NCBI GenBank assembly: GCA_902774115.1
Contig: CACYHH010000007.1
Span: 25,543-89,542 of the forward strand
Source: an uncultured Spirochaetales bacterium
GTDB taxonomy: Bacteria; UBP6; UBA1177
Reading direction: 5' to 3'
DNA: 64,000 nucleotides
The first letter of the stretch is position 1, and each line of letters begins with the position of its first letter. The notes beneath the pieces are model-generated. The model had not been told where the DNA came from, searched no databases, and saw nothing but the letters and a program-made list of their open reading frames with translations. The position numbers and the translations under genes are program-made. Positions 19,224 to 27,716 of the stretch are shown in pieces.

Positions 19224-19248
19224 GAGACGTTTCAGGAAACGTCTCTAC
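19224..19248 (-). repeat. REP palindrome, copy E (inverted partner of D)
   Basis: Perfect 10-base stem; GTAG foot on the right when read on the minus strand. D plus E form a 78-base REPIN-like unit just upstream of the RayT start, mirroring A plus B at its end. Confidence 0.82.
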
Positions 19249-19347
19249 AATTAGCACAAATATTGTAATTAAACTTTAGATTAAATCAATTTGAAAGAAT
19301 TAAATTTATTCAAATTTGTTTTACAAGATATTTTTGCAATATTTTAC

Positions 19348-19373
19348 GAGACGTTTTGGGGAAACGTCTCTAC
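19348..19373 (-). repeat. REP palindrome, copy F (solitary)
   Basis: GAGACGTTTT / GAAACGTCTC stem with GGG loop and GTAG foot on the minus strand. It lies about 30 bases downstream of the 260-residue DUF1566 lipoprotein gene. Confidence 0.78.
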
Positions 19374-19403
19374 GAAAGCGGACGCTAAAATGCGGCCGCA
19401 AAC

Positions 19404-20186
19404 CTACCTCACACAGCGGACAAAATTATTGGTGAATTCTTTCTGCTCTATGAAAAAACCCCCTGAGTTGAAATTCACACACCATATAAAGTCTGTCAAA
19501 TATGGAGGTTCTGAACTTAATGACGTGGAGGAAGACCAAAACCTGCCTATATCCCCTAGTTTGCTGTATCTGCCGTCTTCGTAATAATCACAAGGATAGC
19601 AATCGTCATCACACCAGTCTCCCAAACAACTGTCGATAAGACCGCAGTTGCCACCCATAACCGTGCCACTACAATTCTTGATAAGTGTGCGTAATTCGCT
19701 GATTTTCGGCAATCTCCAGTCAGTAAAAGCGCCTTCTGTCAACTCTTTGCAATAAGCTGTGGCAGGATATGTTGCTGTTGCAGTATACGGATCGTAGTTT
19801 AGCCATTCCATTTCATATTCCGCTTTCGCTGACCAAATCAAGCCGCTTGATGAATCGTAGCAAGGGGTCTCTGACGATGCGCTGCATTCGGGAAGTTCGA
19901 TATCAAGATCATCATATTCAGGCGTTGTGTCGAAATCATCATTTTCGATATCTTCATCATCGTATTCAGGTGTTGTATCGGGATCATCGTTTTCGACATC
20001 TTCCGTTGTTTCGTCGCTCGTTTCCTCATCTGTGGATTCTTCGTCCGAAGTTTCAGGAGTGACATCAACAATATCTTCGTCAGACACTTCAGAATCCGGC
20101 AATCTCTCGCCAGTCGGTTTGGCATCGCCGCAACTCGTTATTGCGAAAAGCAGACACAAAAAACTGATCATAAAAATTTTTTTCAT
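19404..20186 (-). CDS. DUF1566 (Lcl-type) lipoprotein with acidic linker
   Basis: A 260-residue lipoprotein. Signal ends in FAITSC. Residues about 28-100 are a low-complexity Asp/Glu/Thr linker with a near repeat (DDPDTTPEYDD, DDFDTTPEYDD). The rest is one DUF1566 module with several Cys residues: SSGLIWSA, FTDWRLPKISELRTLI and FWSSST. It is a small relative of the giant lipoprotein at 12617. The start lies only 3 bases after rlmH on the same strand, with GGGTGA as Shine-Dalgarno inside the rlmH end, so it may be cotranscribed with the ribosome genes without being functionally related. Role unknown. Confidence 0.8.
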   Translation of the reverse strand: MKKIFMISFLCLLFAITSCGDAKPTGERLPDSEVSDEDIVDVTPETSDEESTDEETSDETTEDVENDDPDTTPEYDDEDIENDDFDTTPEYDDLDIELPECSASSETPCYDSSSGLIWSAKAEYEMEWLNYDPYTATATYPATAYCKELTEGAFTDWRLPKISELRTLIKNCSGTVMGGNCGLIDSCLGDWCDDDCYPCDYYEDGRYSKLGDIGRFWSSSTSLSSEPPYLTDFIWCVNFNSGGFFIEQKEFTNNFVRCVR

Positions 20187-20189
20187 TTT

Positions 20190-20621
20190 TCACCCGTGAT
20201 GGTATCCTGAGCCGCTGTTTATCGAGAGTCCGCGGTAAATCTGTTCGAGAAGGTTTATACGCGCAAGCTGGTGCGGAAGCGTCCACGGTGCAATTGAAAG
20301 TGTGAGGTTTTCGTTTATGTCGCCGAAGCCGTAAGCGCCCCCTATCACGAAGCAGACCGAGCCGTGCGAAACCGATTTTTCGCTTAAAAGTTTTGCGAAT
20401 GCAAGCGAGTCAAGCCCTTTTCCTGTTTCACGCAAAGCGACCACAAACGAATTCACTGGTATCGATTTTATTATGCTTTCAGTTTCAAGCACGATGTCGT
20501 TGCGCTCTTTCAGTTCTATTATTTCAAGCGGAGAATAGATTTTTATCCTTTTCTGGAAAAAATCATCTATCTCCCTGAACTGGCTTTTGAGTTTTCCTAC
20601 AACGATTAAAGTGATTTTCAT
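20190..20621 (-). CDS. rlmH: 23S rRNA (pseudouridine1915-N3)-methyltransferase RlmH
   Basis: A 143-residue SPOUT methyltransferase that methylates pseudouridine 1915 in helix 69 of 23S rRNA. The start MKITLIVVGKL, the SAM-binding knot motifs FVIGGAYGFG and LPHQLARINLLEQIYR, and the C-terminal YHHG are typical. It overlaps rsfS by one base (TAATG), the common rsfS-rlmH order. Confidence 0.95.
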   Translation of the reverse strand: MKITLIVVGKLKSQFREIDDFFQKRIKIYSPLEIIELKERNDIVLETESIIKSIPVNSFVVALRETGKGLDSLAFAKLLSEKSVSHGSVCFVIGGAYGFGDINENLTLSIAPWTLPHQLARINLLEQIYRGLSINSGSGYHHG

Positions 20622-20974
20622 TACTGAAGATAAGAACTTATATCGACTTTCGCGCAGCCGCTCCAGATGTCTTCCAGAGAGTAGTAGTCGCGCAGTTCCT
20701 CAAGCATGATGTTGATGACAACGCTTCCCGCATCGACAAGGATCCATTTCGCGCTTGTCTCGCCTTCGACAAGAGGTTTCGCGAATCCGGCGTTTTTGAG
20801 CTCTCTGAAAAGCGAATCCGCCATAGTCGTATTGTGCTGAGTGCTCGTTCCGGTAACAAAAACCATAAAATCGGTATAACCTGACTTTTTTTCGACATCA
20901 AAAACCATGATGTTCACACCTTTTTTATCGGAAAGCGTGCGGATAACTGTCTCTAATTTTTCATTCTTCGTCAT
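20621..20974 (-). CDS. rsfS: Ribosomal silencing factor RsfS
   Basis: A 117-residue protein of the RsfS/Iojap family, which binds ribosomal protein L14 and blocks subunit joining in starvation. Diagnostic stretches are DFMVFVTGTSTQHN and EGETSAKWILVDAGSVVINI, ending in YYSLEDIW. GGAAGAAAAAC precedes the ATG. It overlaps the upstream lipoprotein gene by 14 bases and rlmH by one, so the three form one operon. Confidence 0.95.
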   Translation of the reverse strand: MTKNEKLETVIRTLSDKKGVNIMVFDVEKKSGYTDFMVFVTGTSTQHNTTMADSLFRELKNAGFAKPLVEGETSAKWILVDAGSVVINIMLEELRDYYSLEDIWSGCAKVDISSYLQ

Positions 20975-21950
20975 GTTTTTCTTCCTTTTTATCTGCTTTA
21001 TCTGCCTTTTTTTTCATTATGTTTACAGAAGAATCCAGCGTTCTTCTGTGATATTCCTCGTTGTATTCAGGTTCCGGAATCGTTTCGGCGAAATCTGTCG
21101 AAAGGTTGCGCACACCTTTGATGCTGAAGGTTACGTCTTCGTCGGTGAACCTGAACGAAAGATCTTCTATTCTCATTTCGGCAACAGCGCCTTCAAGAGA
21201 GACAAAAACTGTCATTTTTCCTTTGATATGATCCTTCTTTTTCCCGGACAAACCTGCAATGAGAGAGTCGTCACGCATCTCCTCGGTACCCTGAAGGTTC
21301 TGGAGATACCTTTTTTCGGGAAGAGCGGCACGATCCGTTTTTTTATCGCTGAAAACGATCGTTACGAGATGTCCTTTGAACGAGCCTACCTTCCATCCTT
21401 TTTCCGACTCTATCGAAGCATGGTCGCGCAGCATCAGATAAATTGACGGAATAGCGCCGAAAAGATTGTCTCTGAGTGTAATATGTTCGCCCATGCTGAA
21501 AGTTTTCGTAAATTCGCCGCCGAACTGCTTGCGGTAGAAAAAGTTGTTTCTCCAGACTATATCCCAGCCTTCGTTTTTGTTGTTCTGGTAACTCATGGAA
21601 AAGTTGCCGTTTTTGTCGCTTCTTAACTTTGAAATTTCATGCAGAGCAAGCTTTCTTTCGGTCTTCTTTTCATTCCCGGCATCATCCGAAGCTGTTTTTA
21701 TAACGGAAACCGTCTCGTAATCGACACTCTGAGAAAACGAGTAGATCCCGTTTTTGTCGCGGAAATAGGAAACGGGGGCGACGATCAGCTTTTCGAGTTC
21801 GTCAAGCGAAGTGTAAAGCCGGCTTTCGTCTATTTTCGGCTCATATTTCTCTTCATTTATGACACGCCACTTGCTCTCGACATTTTCATTGTTCCCTGAA
21901 CATGAAACAATCATCAAAACAGCAGCGAAACAACATAAAAACTTTTTCAT
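20961..21950 (-). CDS. Lipoprotein of unknown function upstream of rsfS
   Basis: A 329-residue lipoprotein with lipobox LMIVSC. Beta-rich central region (for example YSFSQSVDYETVSVI and DIVWRNNFFYRKQFGGEFTK) and a highly charged Lys/Glu C-terminal tail (KKKADKADKKEEKHDEE). The periplasmic carrier-like look faintly recalls LolA/LolB or LppX folds, but no motif settles this. It leads the rsfS-rlmH operon, with a 14-base overlap into rsfS. Confidence 0.7.
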   Translation of the reverse strand: MKKFLCCFAAVLMIVSCSGNNENVESKWRVINEEKYEPKIDESRLYTSLDELEKLIVAPVSYFRDKNGIYSFSQSVDYETVSVIKTASDDAGNEKKTERKLALHEISKLRSDKNGNFSMSYQNNKNEGWDIVWRNNFFYRKQFGGEFTKTFSMGEHITLRDNLFGAIPSIYLMLRDHASIESEKGWKVGSFKGHLVTIVFSDKKTDRAALPEKRYLQNLQGTEEMRDDSLIAGLSGKKKDHIKGKMTVFVSLEGAVAEMRIEDLSFRFTDEDVTFSIKGVRNLSTDFAETIPEPEYNEEYHRRTLDSSVNIMKKKADKADKKEEKHDEE

Positions 21951-21979
21951 TTCTCACCTACAAAACAAAAAAACGCAGT

Positions 21980-22007
21980 ATTTTAACGATTTTTGTAAAA
22001 ATTTCAA
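21980..22007 (-). promoter_or_regulatory. Candidate promoter for lipoprotein-rsfS-rlmH
   Basis: Minus strand: TTGAAA (22002-22007), 16-base spacer, TAAAAT (21980-21985), 30 bases before the start codon. Both boxes match consensus at five of six positions. Confidence 0.5.
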
Positions 22008-22018
22008 GGAATATTTTC

Positions 22019-23305
22019 TTACTCCGGCACGTCAAAAAACGATTTGAAATCTATTGATGAAAGGAATTTTTTTACAACTGAGAGCGAAACCTTTCTGCTT
22101 TCTTCCTTAATTTTTTCGTTTCTATTCTGTGCCGTGACAAAAAACGGTTTGTGGTCGTAGTGTGTGATTTTGAATTTTTCACCGTTTTTAAAAGTGCTGA
22201 TATCAACCGAAACCGCTATTCTCTCGTAGCCGTCGACCTGTACTGATGCGGTTTTGACGATAAGTTCCACATGTTGCGGCAGTTCTTCTTTCCGAGTCGG
22301 AACAATACCGAAGTCGAGCAGCGCTTTTTCGATATCCTCTTCCATTCTTACCGGACTTTCGACTTTTAAGAATATTTCCTGACTGCCTGAAAGTTCCGGA
22401 ACAAGCGGAATTTCGACAAATTTTTTATCACATTCACTTATATTCAAAGAACCGCTGACACTTCGATAACCAGCCAATTTTACTGAGAATTTATAGTTCG
22501 CTGGTTTGAGGAATATTTTTTTGTTGAGTTCGTATGACTGTCCTTCGATCTCTACCTCTCCTTTCACATCGGAAGTCACCTGAAAATATACGGAACCGTG
22601 GGATGCCAGCTTTTCGATCTCGGCTTTCAGAGCAGCGAGTGCGGCAATATACTTTTCTCTTCCGGGGACCTGCCTCTCCGTTACGGCATAAAGCAGCGAA
22701 TAGGAAAGATAGATCATTGTGAGAACATCGTCATACTTTTCAGGCGGAAGCGTCTCGATGTCTCCAGGCATTGTTTTAAGAAGATAAGTCACTGTATTCA
22801 CTATCGAATTACGAGTCATAAACGCCGTAATTTCCACTATCCCGTCTTTTTTTGCAGGTTTTGTAAAAAGAACGCCCTTCAGAAAGACATTAGAGCGGAC
22901 AAGTATGTCATTTTTCAATGATTCCGTATACTTGCCGTCACGCTCCTCCTGCGCTATCACCGTTTTCGAAACTATATCTGCGACAATGGAGTTAGCAAGC
23001 TGCGACAGAGCGTCGTTTTTAGCAGATTTTTCATCTTCGCCCGTTCCCGTTCCCTTGAGAACCGCAGCAAAAAGCGCCTCGTCAGCGCTCTCAGCCTCAT
23101 CAAAAGCCGACTCAGCCCTATCTTTCACCGGTTCAGCATTTTTCTCATCTTGCAGAGAAACAGACTCTTTTCCTTCAAGTTCGGCGAAAGCGTCTGAAGC
23201 ATTTTGTCTTACACTTTCGTAGTTCCCGGATTTTGCCGGAGAAGCGCATGAAACAAGAAAAATCATCAATAGAAACAACAAGTTATAAAAAAGTATTTTT
23301 TTCAT
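22019..23305 (-). CDS. LPP20-like lipoprotein with PEGA-like segment
   Basis: A 428-residue lipoprotein (lipobox FLVSC). Residues about 85-180 (GTGTGEDEKSAKNDALSQLA and following) follow the LPP20/FlgT N-terminal pattern, in which an alpha-helix with Ala repeats precedes beta strands. Residues about 235-300 resemble a PEGA domain (GEVEIEGQSYELNKKIFLKP). Last of three adjacent leftward genes for exported proteins (26354 to 22019), 7 bases after its neighbour. Such proteins are often envelope-associated; the specific role is unknown. Confidence 0.72.
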   Translation of the reverse strand: MKKILFYNLLFLLMIFLVSCASPAKSGNYESVRQNASDAFAELEGKESVSLQDEKNAEPVKDRAESAFDEAESADEALFAAVLKGTGTGEDEKSAKNDALSQLANSIVADIVSKTVIAQEERDGKYTESLKNDILVRSNVFLKGVLFTKPAKKDGIVEITAFMTRNSIVNTVTYLLKTMPGDIETLPPEKYDDVLTMIYLSYSLLYAVTERQVPGREKYIAALAALKAEIEKLASHGSVYFQVTSDVKGEVEIEGQSYELNKKIFLKPANYKFSVKLAGYRSVSGSLNISECDKKFVEIPLVPELSGSQEIFLKVESPVRMEEDIEKALLDFGIVPTRKEELPQHVELIVKTASVQVDGYERIAVSVDISTFKNGEKFKITHYDHKPFFVTAQNRNEKIKEESRKVSLSVVKKFLSSIDFKSFFDVPE

Positions 23306-23312
23306 TCAACAC

Positions 23313-24503
23313 CTATTCTATCGTAAGTTCAACCTCTCCGTTTCCTGCCGCTTTGATAACGAGGAACGAACCTGCGTCGCTCACTTTTTCAAGCTGTCCC
23401 GGACCGCTGTAAGCCTTTTTGAGTGCCAAGAAAAGCTCATAAGCATTCGGCATATCCTTGATGTAAACAATGTATGTGAATGTCGATTTTCCGCCAGCCT
23501 GACGCTTGATCTGCCTTGAGGCAAGCCCTTTAAGCGCGCCGTAGACCGCCTCGTCGACCGCAGCTCCGTCGGAACTGTTCGAAAGGACCGCAACTTTGAA
23601 CGGTTTTCCTTTTTTTACCATCTCCATCCACTCTTTTCTGATCTGGCTCACAACTTTCGCACCGGCATCGTTTACAGCTTCCTGAACAAGCGCGTTGGCG
23701 TCGGAGACTCTTCTTTCAGCCGAAAAACCGGTCGTCGTTCCGAGCATTTTACCGCTTGCCGTCTCAAAAACTTCGACTGCGACCGAAGCCTTCGAGCCGG
23801 AACCTGAATAGTTTACTTTCGCATATACATCGGTGCCTAAAGAAAGAGCCATATCGTGCATCGGATCGGTCTCGGCTCCTTCCAAAGCGGCCATCTTGGC
23901 AACGATTTTGTTAACGGTGTCGCCCTGTGCAGCCTTGTAAACTTCGAAAGAATTGTCCTGAAAGTATTCCTGAAGCGCGCTGACGGCAGTTTTTGCGAAA
24001 TCACCGCCTTTATCGGCAAAAACCGAAACTGTCGGAAGCCCCATGCTTTCGCCCAGATCATCGGTAGAAGTGATTATTTCGGCAGCCGCAAGCTCCTGCT
24101 GGATCATCGCGACATCGATTTTGAAAAGATAGGTGACCTTCGTTTTTCCGCCCTCTTTTTTCTTCGATTTTATGTCGGAAATCCAGCGGATATATTTGAC
24201 CGGATTAGCGTACATCTGCATTTCAAGACCGTAAGCTCTCGTTTTTTCAGCCTGCGTTTTGAGGATAGGCTTGTCGCCGCCTTCAAGAACGAACCAGACG
24301 GCAGTCTTTTTGGCTTCTTCAAGCGCCTCTTCTACCGAGCAGCCGATACCGGTCGCCTTGATCATCATTTCGCCGGTGCCGCTGCTTTCGACGAAAGTCG
24401 CTTCGTAAAGAGCCGGTGTCTGCTGTTTTTTGAAATCGCATTTGTTGGAACAACCGGCAAGGCAGAGCGCCAAAACAAGCATTAATACCAAAAACTTTCT
24501 CAT
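23313..24503 (-). CDS. LPP20/DUF6175-like lipoprotein
   Basis: A 396-residue lipoprotein with signal MRKFLVLMLVLALCLAGC. The chosen ATG has GGAGGAAAAA directly upstream; an in-frame ATG 8 codons earlier lacks a comparable site. Residues about 35-140 contain GIGCSVEEALEEAKKTAVWF, the LPP20-like Ala-rich pattern; later parts (TDVYAKVNYSGSGSKASVAV) resemble DUF6175 and curli-assembly-type proteins that build alternating strands and helices. Middle gene of the exported trio. Function unknown. Confidence 0.7.
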   Translation of the reverse strand: MRKFLVLMLVLALCLAGCSNKCDFKKQQTPALYEATFVESSGTGEMMIKATGIGCSVEEALEEAKKTAVWFVLEGGDKPILKTQAEKTRAYGLEMQMYANPVKYIRWISDIKSKKKEGGKTKVTYLFKIDVAMIQQELAAAEIITSTDDLGESMGLPTVSVFADKGGDFAKTAVSALQEYFQDNSFEVYKAAQGDTVNKIVAKMAALEGAETDPMHDMALSLGTDVYAKVNYSGSGSKASVAVEVFETASGKMLGTTTGFSAERRVSDANALVQEAVNDAGAKVVSQIRKEWMEMVKKGKPFKVAVLSNSSDGAAVDEAVYGALKGLASRQIKRQAGGKSTFTYIVYIKDMPNAYELFLALKKAYSGPGQLEKVSDAGSFLVIKAAGNGEVELTIE

Positions 24504-24530
24504 TTTTTCCTCCATAAAATATTTCATTTA

Positions 24531-26354
24531 TCACCTGCACACATTTGAAGAAGGCGTATACATTCTCGCCATCGCGCTCACTATCGGAAGATGGAAGTTG
24601 AAATCGAGCGACGCATAAATTCCGTGGACGAAAGGAGAATAGCGGTCCATGACATCAATATCGTCTTCTTCCGCTTTCGTGAGAAAACCGAGGTTCCAGC
24701 CAGCTTTTATTATAAAATCAAAACCCGGTGTTGCACTGAAACCTAATTGAATCTGCGGTGTCAATATAAAATGTTGAAAATTCATATCGTCATTCAGAGT
24801 TCCGTGATAAGAAGCATCGATAGCCGGCGCAATGAAAAATCCGGCAGATCCTACGTAAAACCTTTTTGCAATGCCCAGACCACCGCCCAGCCATGAATAA
24901 ATACTTTGTGTAATAAAAGGTCCTTCAGAAGTAACTTCTGCTTTTCCCGGGGTAAAATTCAAATCAAGAAACGCACTCAGATAAAATTCGCTGAGAGCAG
25001 AACTGTTCTTCACGTAACCTAAATCAACAGTAGTTCCAAGATGAAATCCGGCACCAATTAGAAAAGATCCGATGTCACCGGGTAGATCTTCGCCATTTAT
25101 CGATATTTCAACCCCGCTGTTTTCCAAACCGAGATTGAAATAAAGACCTGTCCACGGATATTCGCGCAGCTGGTCGCCTTCTTCGGCGTTTCCGTTCGTA
25201 ACTTTGATTATCGTCGGTACGGCACCCTCCTTGCAGTTGAGAGAAACTTCCCTAGCCCTTGCAAAACCTTTGCGCTGAGTTTTGCCGTCAACAGTTTCAA
25301 GGATCTCGAAAGGATGGTCGATTCTGATATCTTCCATAACTCCGAAAGCGCTTTCGATTTTTTTGCCGTCGCTGCTTTTTACCGGCATGAAAATAGCGAA
25401 ATTATCATCCTGCTTAAGCTGATAGTTTGCGTTCAGCGAAGCCGCCTTTATCGCGGTGCGGAAAGTGTCGTTGAAGACCGACATGACCTGCTTCGGAGTC
25501 GGAATTATCTGAAGCGCGGTGTCGGTCGAGCCTGAGATCCCGCCCGAATGTCCCACGATGTCGCCGTAATGCTCGAAGCGTTTTGTCTCGTAGTTGTAGC
25601 GGTAAATCATGAAAACGACATCGACCGAAAGCTCGATCTCAATATCGAATGAACTGTAGTAAAGCCCGGTTGTAACCGATTTGTGCCGCGTGCGGACAAC
25701 TCGCCCCGCGCTGCCGACAGGAGCGACATGAGCCGCAAAAACGTAGGAAGAATTGAGAAGATTTTTGACAAAAGCCGCCGAAAGACCGAGCTCCTTCGCC
25801 TTTGTCACCATGAAAGTCTCCTGCTCTTTTTCTGAAAGTTCGGAATACCTCTGCTCAGCACTCGCGTCAAGCAGGTTTCCGAAAACTTTTCTGACATCAG
25901 AATTTAGATAATGCTCCAAGTGTCTCCTGAAAGTGGCGCGGTCGCTCGTTCCGGCACGGAAAGAGGGGATTTTTCCACCAAGATCGATCTTAACTTCGCC
26001 GCCTTTTGTCCGCATGAAAGCAACGTTGTCGCCAAGAATTATCTTGTCAAAGCGGTTTGTGATCGTCCACTGGTAGAAAATCTTCGCCGCTTTCAGCTTT
26101 TCGCTTGTGTCAAGCGGATAATTCACCGAAAAAGTCCACGGAATGCACCTTCCCTCGCCTTTTTCGTTGTATTCGCAGTAGCGCATAGGCACTTTCACGG
26201 CATCCTGCATGAAGCCGATGTCGCCGAAGCCCATGACCGCCTTTCTTTCGTATGTTTTCTGAGTCTCGTCCGATTTCAGAAGAGATGCGTCCTCAACGGC
26301 GGAAAGCTGAAAAAACGATATCAAACAAAACGCAATAAGCAGGAATTTTTTCAT
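24531..26354 (-). CDS. Exported protein of unknown function with probable beta-barrel C-terminus
   Basis: A 607-residue protein with a type I signal (cleavage near QLSA-VED). The N-terminal 350 residues are mixed alpha/beta with no recognised domain. Residues about 390-600 show alternating hydrophobic strands with aromatic residues and Gly turns (for example IGAGFHLGTTVDLGYV and FIIKAGWNLGFLTK), as in outer-membrane barrels, though it ends ...CR and not in an aromatic. First gene of the exported trio; the pair of lipoproteins downstream may work with it. Confidence 0.65.
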   Translation of the reverse strand: MKKFLLIAFCLISFFQLSAVEDASLLKSDETQKTYERKAVMGFGDIGFMQDAVKVPMRYCEYNEKGEGRCIPWTFSVNYPLDTSEKLKAAKIFYQWTITNRFDKIILGDNVAFMRTKGGEVKIDLGGKIPSFRAGTSDRATFRRHLEHYLNSDVRKVFGNLLDASAEQRYSELSEKEQETFMVTKAKELGLSAAFVKNLLNSSYVFAAHVAPVGSAGRVVRTRHKSVTTGLYYSSFDIEIELSVDVVFMIYRYNYETKRFEHYGDIVGHSGGISGSTDTALQIIPTPKQVMSVFNDTFRTAIKAASLNANYQLKQDDNFAIFMPVKSSDGKKIESAFGVMEDIRIDHPFEILETVDGKTQRKGFARAREVSLNCKEGAVPTIIKVTNGNAEEGDQLREYPWTGLYFNLGLENSGVEISINGEDLPGDIGSFLIGAGFHLGTTVDLGYVKNSSALSEFYLSAFLDLNFTPGKAEVTSEGPFITQSIYSWLGGGLGIAKRFYVGSAGFFIAPAIDASYHGTLNDDMNFQHFILTPQIQLGFSATPGFDFIIKAGWNLGFLTKAEEDDIDVMDRYSPFVHGIYASLDFNFHLPIVSAMARMYTPSSNVCR

Positions 26355-26395
26355 AATCTCCTCAAAAATAAAAAATCGGATTATTATTAAAAACC

Positions 26396-26425
26396 ATTAT
26401 AAAAAAGCAATTTTTTGTCTGTCTT
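26396..26425 (-). promoter_or_regulatory. Candidate promoter for the exported trio (26354 to 22019)
   Basis: Minus strand: AAGACA (26420-26425), 18-base spacer, perfect TATAAT (26396-26401), 41 bases before the start codon. Confidence 0.4.
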
Positions 26426-26490
26426 TGCCGCCAATTTTATGTCGATATTTCGACATTTCGATATTTCGACAGAAAAACAGCGGCGGCAAA
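26424..26490. repeat. Tandem 16-base repeats within a 9-base inverted repeat, divergent intergenic region
   Basis: TTTGCCGCC (26424-26432) and GGCGGCAAA (26482-26490) are exact inverted repeats. Between them, 26440-26455 and 26456-26471 are two copies of a 16-mer differing at one position; the first, TGTCGATATTTCGACA, is itself a perfect palindrome. This lies between divergent promoters and could be an operator for one or both genes. Confidence 0.7.
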
Positions 26491-26506
26491 AGCGGCGCGG
26501 CAATTC

Positions 26507-26534
26507 TTGCCTTTTCTTCCCTTTTCCTTAAAAT
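26507..26534 (+). promoter_or_regulatory. Candidate promoter for gmd
   Basis: TTGCCT (26507-26512), 16-base spacer, TAAAAT (26529-26534), 30 bases before the chosen ATG. Confidence 0.45.
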
Positions 26535-26564
26535 TTCGGGTTAATGTTTTTTCGGGGGTCAAAA

Positions 26565-27704
26565 ATGACGAAAAAAGCTCTCATCACCGGCATCACAGGG
26601 CAGGACGGCTCGTATCTGGCGGAACTTCTGCTTGAAAAAGGCTATGAAGTCCACGGCATAAAAAGGAGAAGTTCCTCTTTCAATACCGACAGGATCGACC
26701 ATATTTACAAGGATATCCACGATAAAAACAGGAAGTTCACGCTGCATTACGGCGATCTCACCGATGCGACGAACCTCATCAGAATAATGCAGGAAGTGAA
26801 GCCTGACGAGATCTACAATTTAGCGGCACAGTCGCATGTCAAAGTCTCGTTCGAAACTGCCGAATATACCGCAAATTCAGACGCTCTCGGCACTTTGAGG
26901 CTTCTTGAAGGGATCAGGATCTTAGGCATGGAAAAGACGGCAAAATTCTATCAGGCATCGACTTCCGAGCTTTTCGGAAAAGTTGCAGAAATTCCGCAGA
27001 GCGAAAAAACGCCGTTCTATCCGCGGAGCCCTTACGCTGCGGCAAAGATCTACGCCTACTGGATAACGGTGAACTACCGCGAATCTTACGGGATTTTCGC
27101 AAGCAACGGAATACTTTTCAACCACGAATCTCCGCGCAGAGGCGAAACTTTCGTCACGAGAAAGATAACCAGAGCAGCGGCAAGGATAATCCTCGGTCTT
27201 CAGGATATGCTTTACCTCGGGAACTTAGACGCAAAGCGCGACTGGGGACACGCGAAAGACTACGTCAAGGCGATGTGGCTCATCCTCCAGCACGAAAAAG
27301 CGGACGATTTCGTCATCGCGACAGGCAGAACATCTTCGATCCGCGATTTTGTCAGAATGGTTTTCGACTGTGTCGGAATAAAGGTCGCGTTTATTGGAAA
27401 AGGAGTTGACGAAAAAGGGGTCATTGACGATATAGATACGGCAAAACTCGCTGAGATTACTGACAAAATCACTCTCAAAAAAGGTCAGGAAATAATCAGC
27501 GTAGATCCGCGCTATTTCCGTCCGACCGAAGTTGACATCCTTCTCGGAAATCCTGAAAAAGCCGCAAAAACTCTCGGCTGGAAAGCTGAAACCTCTGTCG
27601 AAGAACTTGCAAAAGAAATGATGCTCGCAGATATCGAAGACGCAAAAAAAGAGGCTCTTCTTATCGGCAACAACTACTTTGTCAGAGAAAATTACGGCGA
27701 TTAA
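26565..27704 (+). CDS. gmd: GDP-mannose 4,6-dehydratase
   Basis: A 379-residue short-chain dehydratase that converts GDP-mannose to GDP-4-dehydro-6-deoxy-mannose, precursor of fucose, rhamnose or perosamine in surface polysaccharides. NAD(P) motif [15 protein letters not shown], catalytic STSELFGK and Tyr-xxx-Lys in [12 protein letters not shown] are present, with [18 protein letters not shown]. The chosen ATG has GGGGG 9 bases upstream; an ATG at 26544 would add 7 residues and lacks a site. No fucose synthase or glycosyltransferase adjoins it. Confidence 0.95.
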   Translation: MTKKALITGITGQDGSYLAELLLEKGYEVHGIKRRSSSFNTDRIDHIYKDIHDKNRKFTLHYGDLTDATNLIRIMQEVKPDEIYNLAAQSHVKVSFETAEYTANSDALGTLRLLEGIRILGMEKTAKFYQASTSELFGKVAEIPQSEKTPFYPRSPYAAAKIYAYWITVNYRESYGIFASNGILFNHESPRRGETFVTRKITRAAARIILGLQDMLYLGNLDAKRDWGHAKDYVKAMWLILQHEKADDFVIATGRTSSIRDFVRMVFDCVGIKVAFIGKGVDEKGVIDDIDTAKLAEITDKITLKKGQEIISVDPRYFRPTEVDILLGNPEKAAKTLGWKAETSVEELAKEMMLADIEDAKKEALLIGNNYFVRENYGD

Positions 27705-27716
27705 ATTTTAGAGGAA

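Noticed and set aside
18493..19373. Spaced palindromic repeats as a CRISPR array
   Set aside because: Spacings are irregular, orientation alternates, one copy is coding, no cas genes are near, and a RayT gene explains them.
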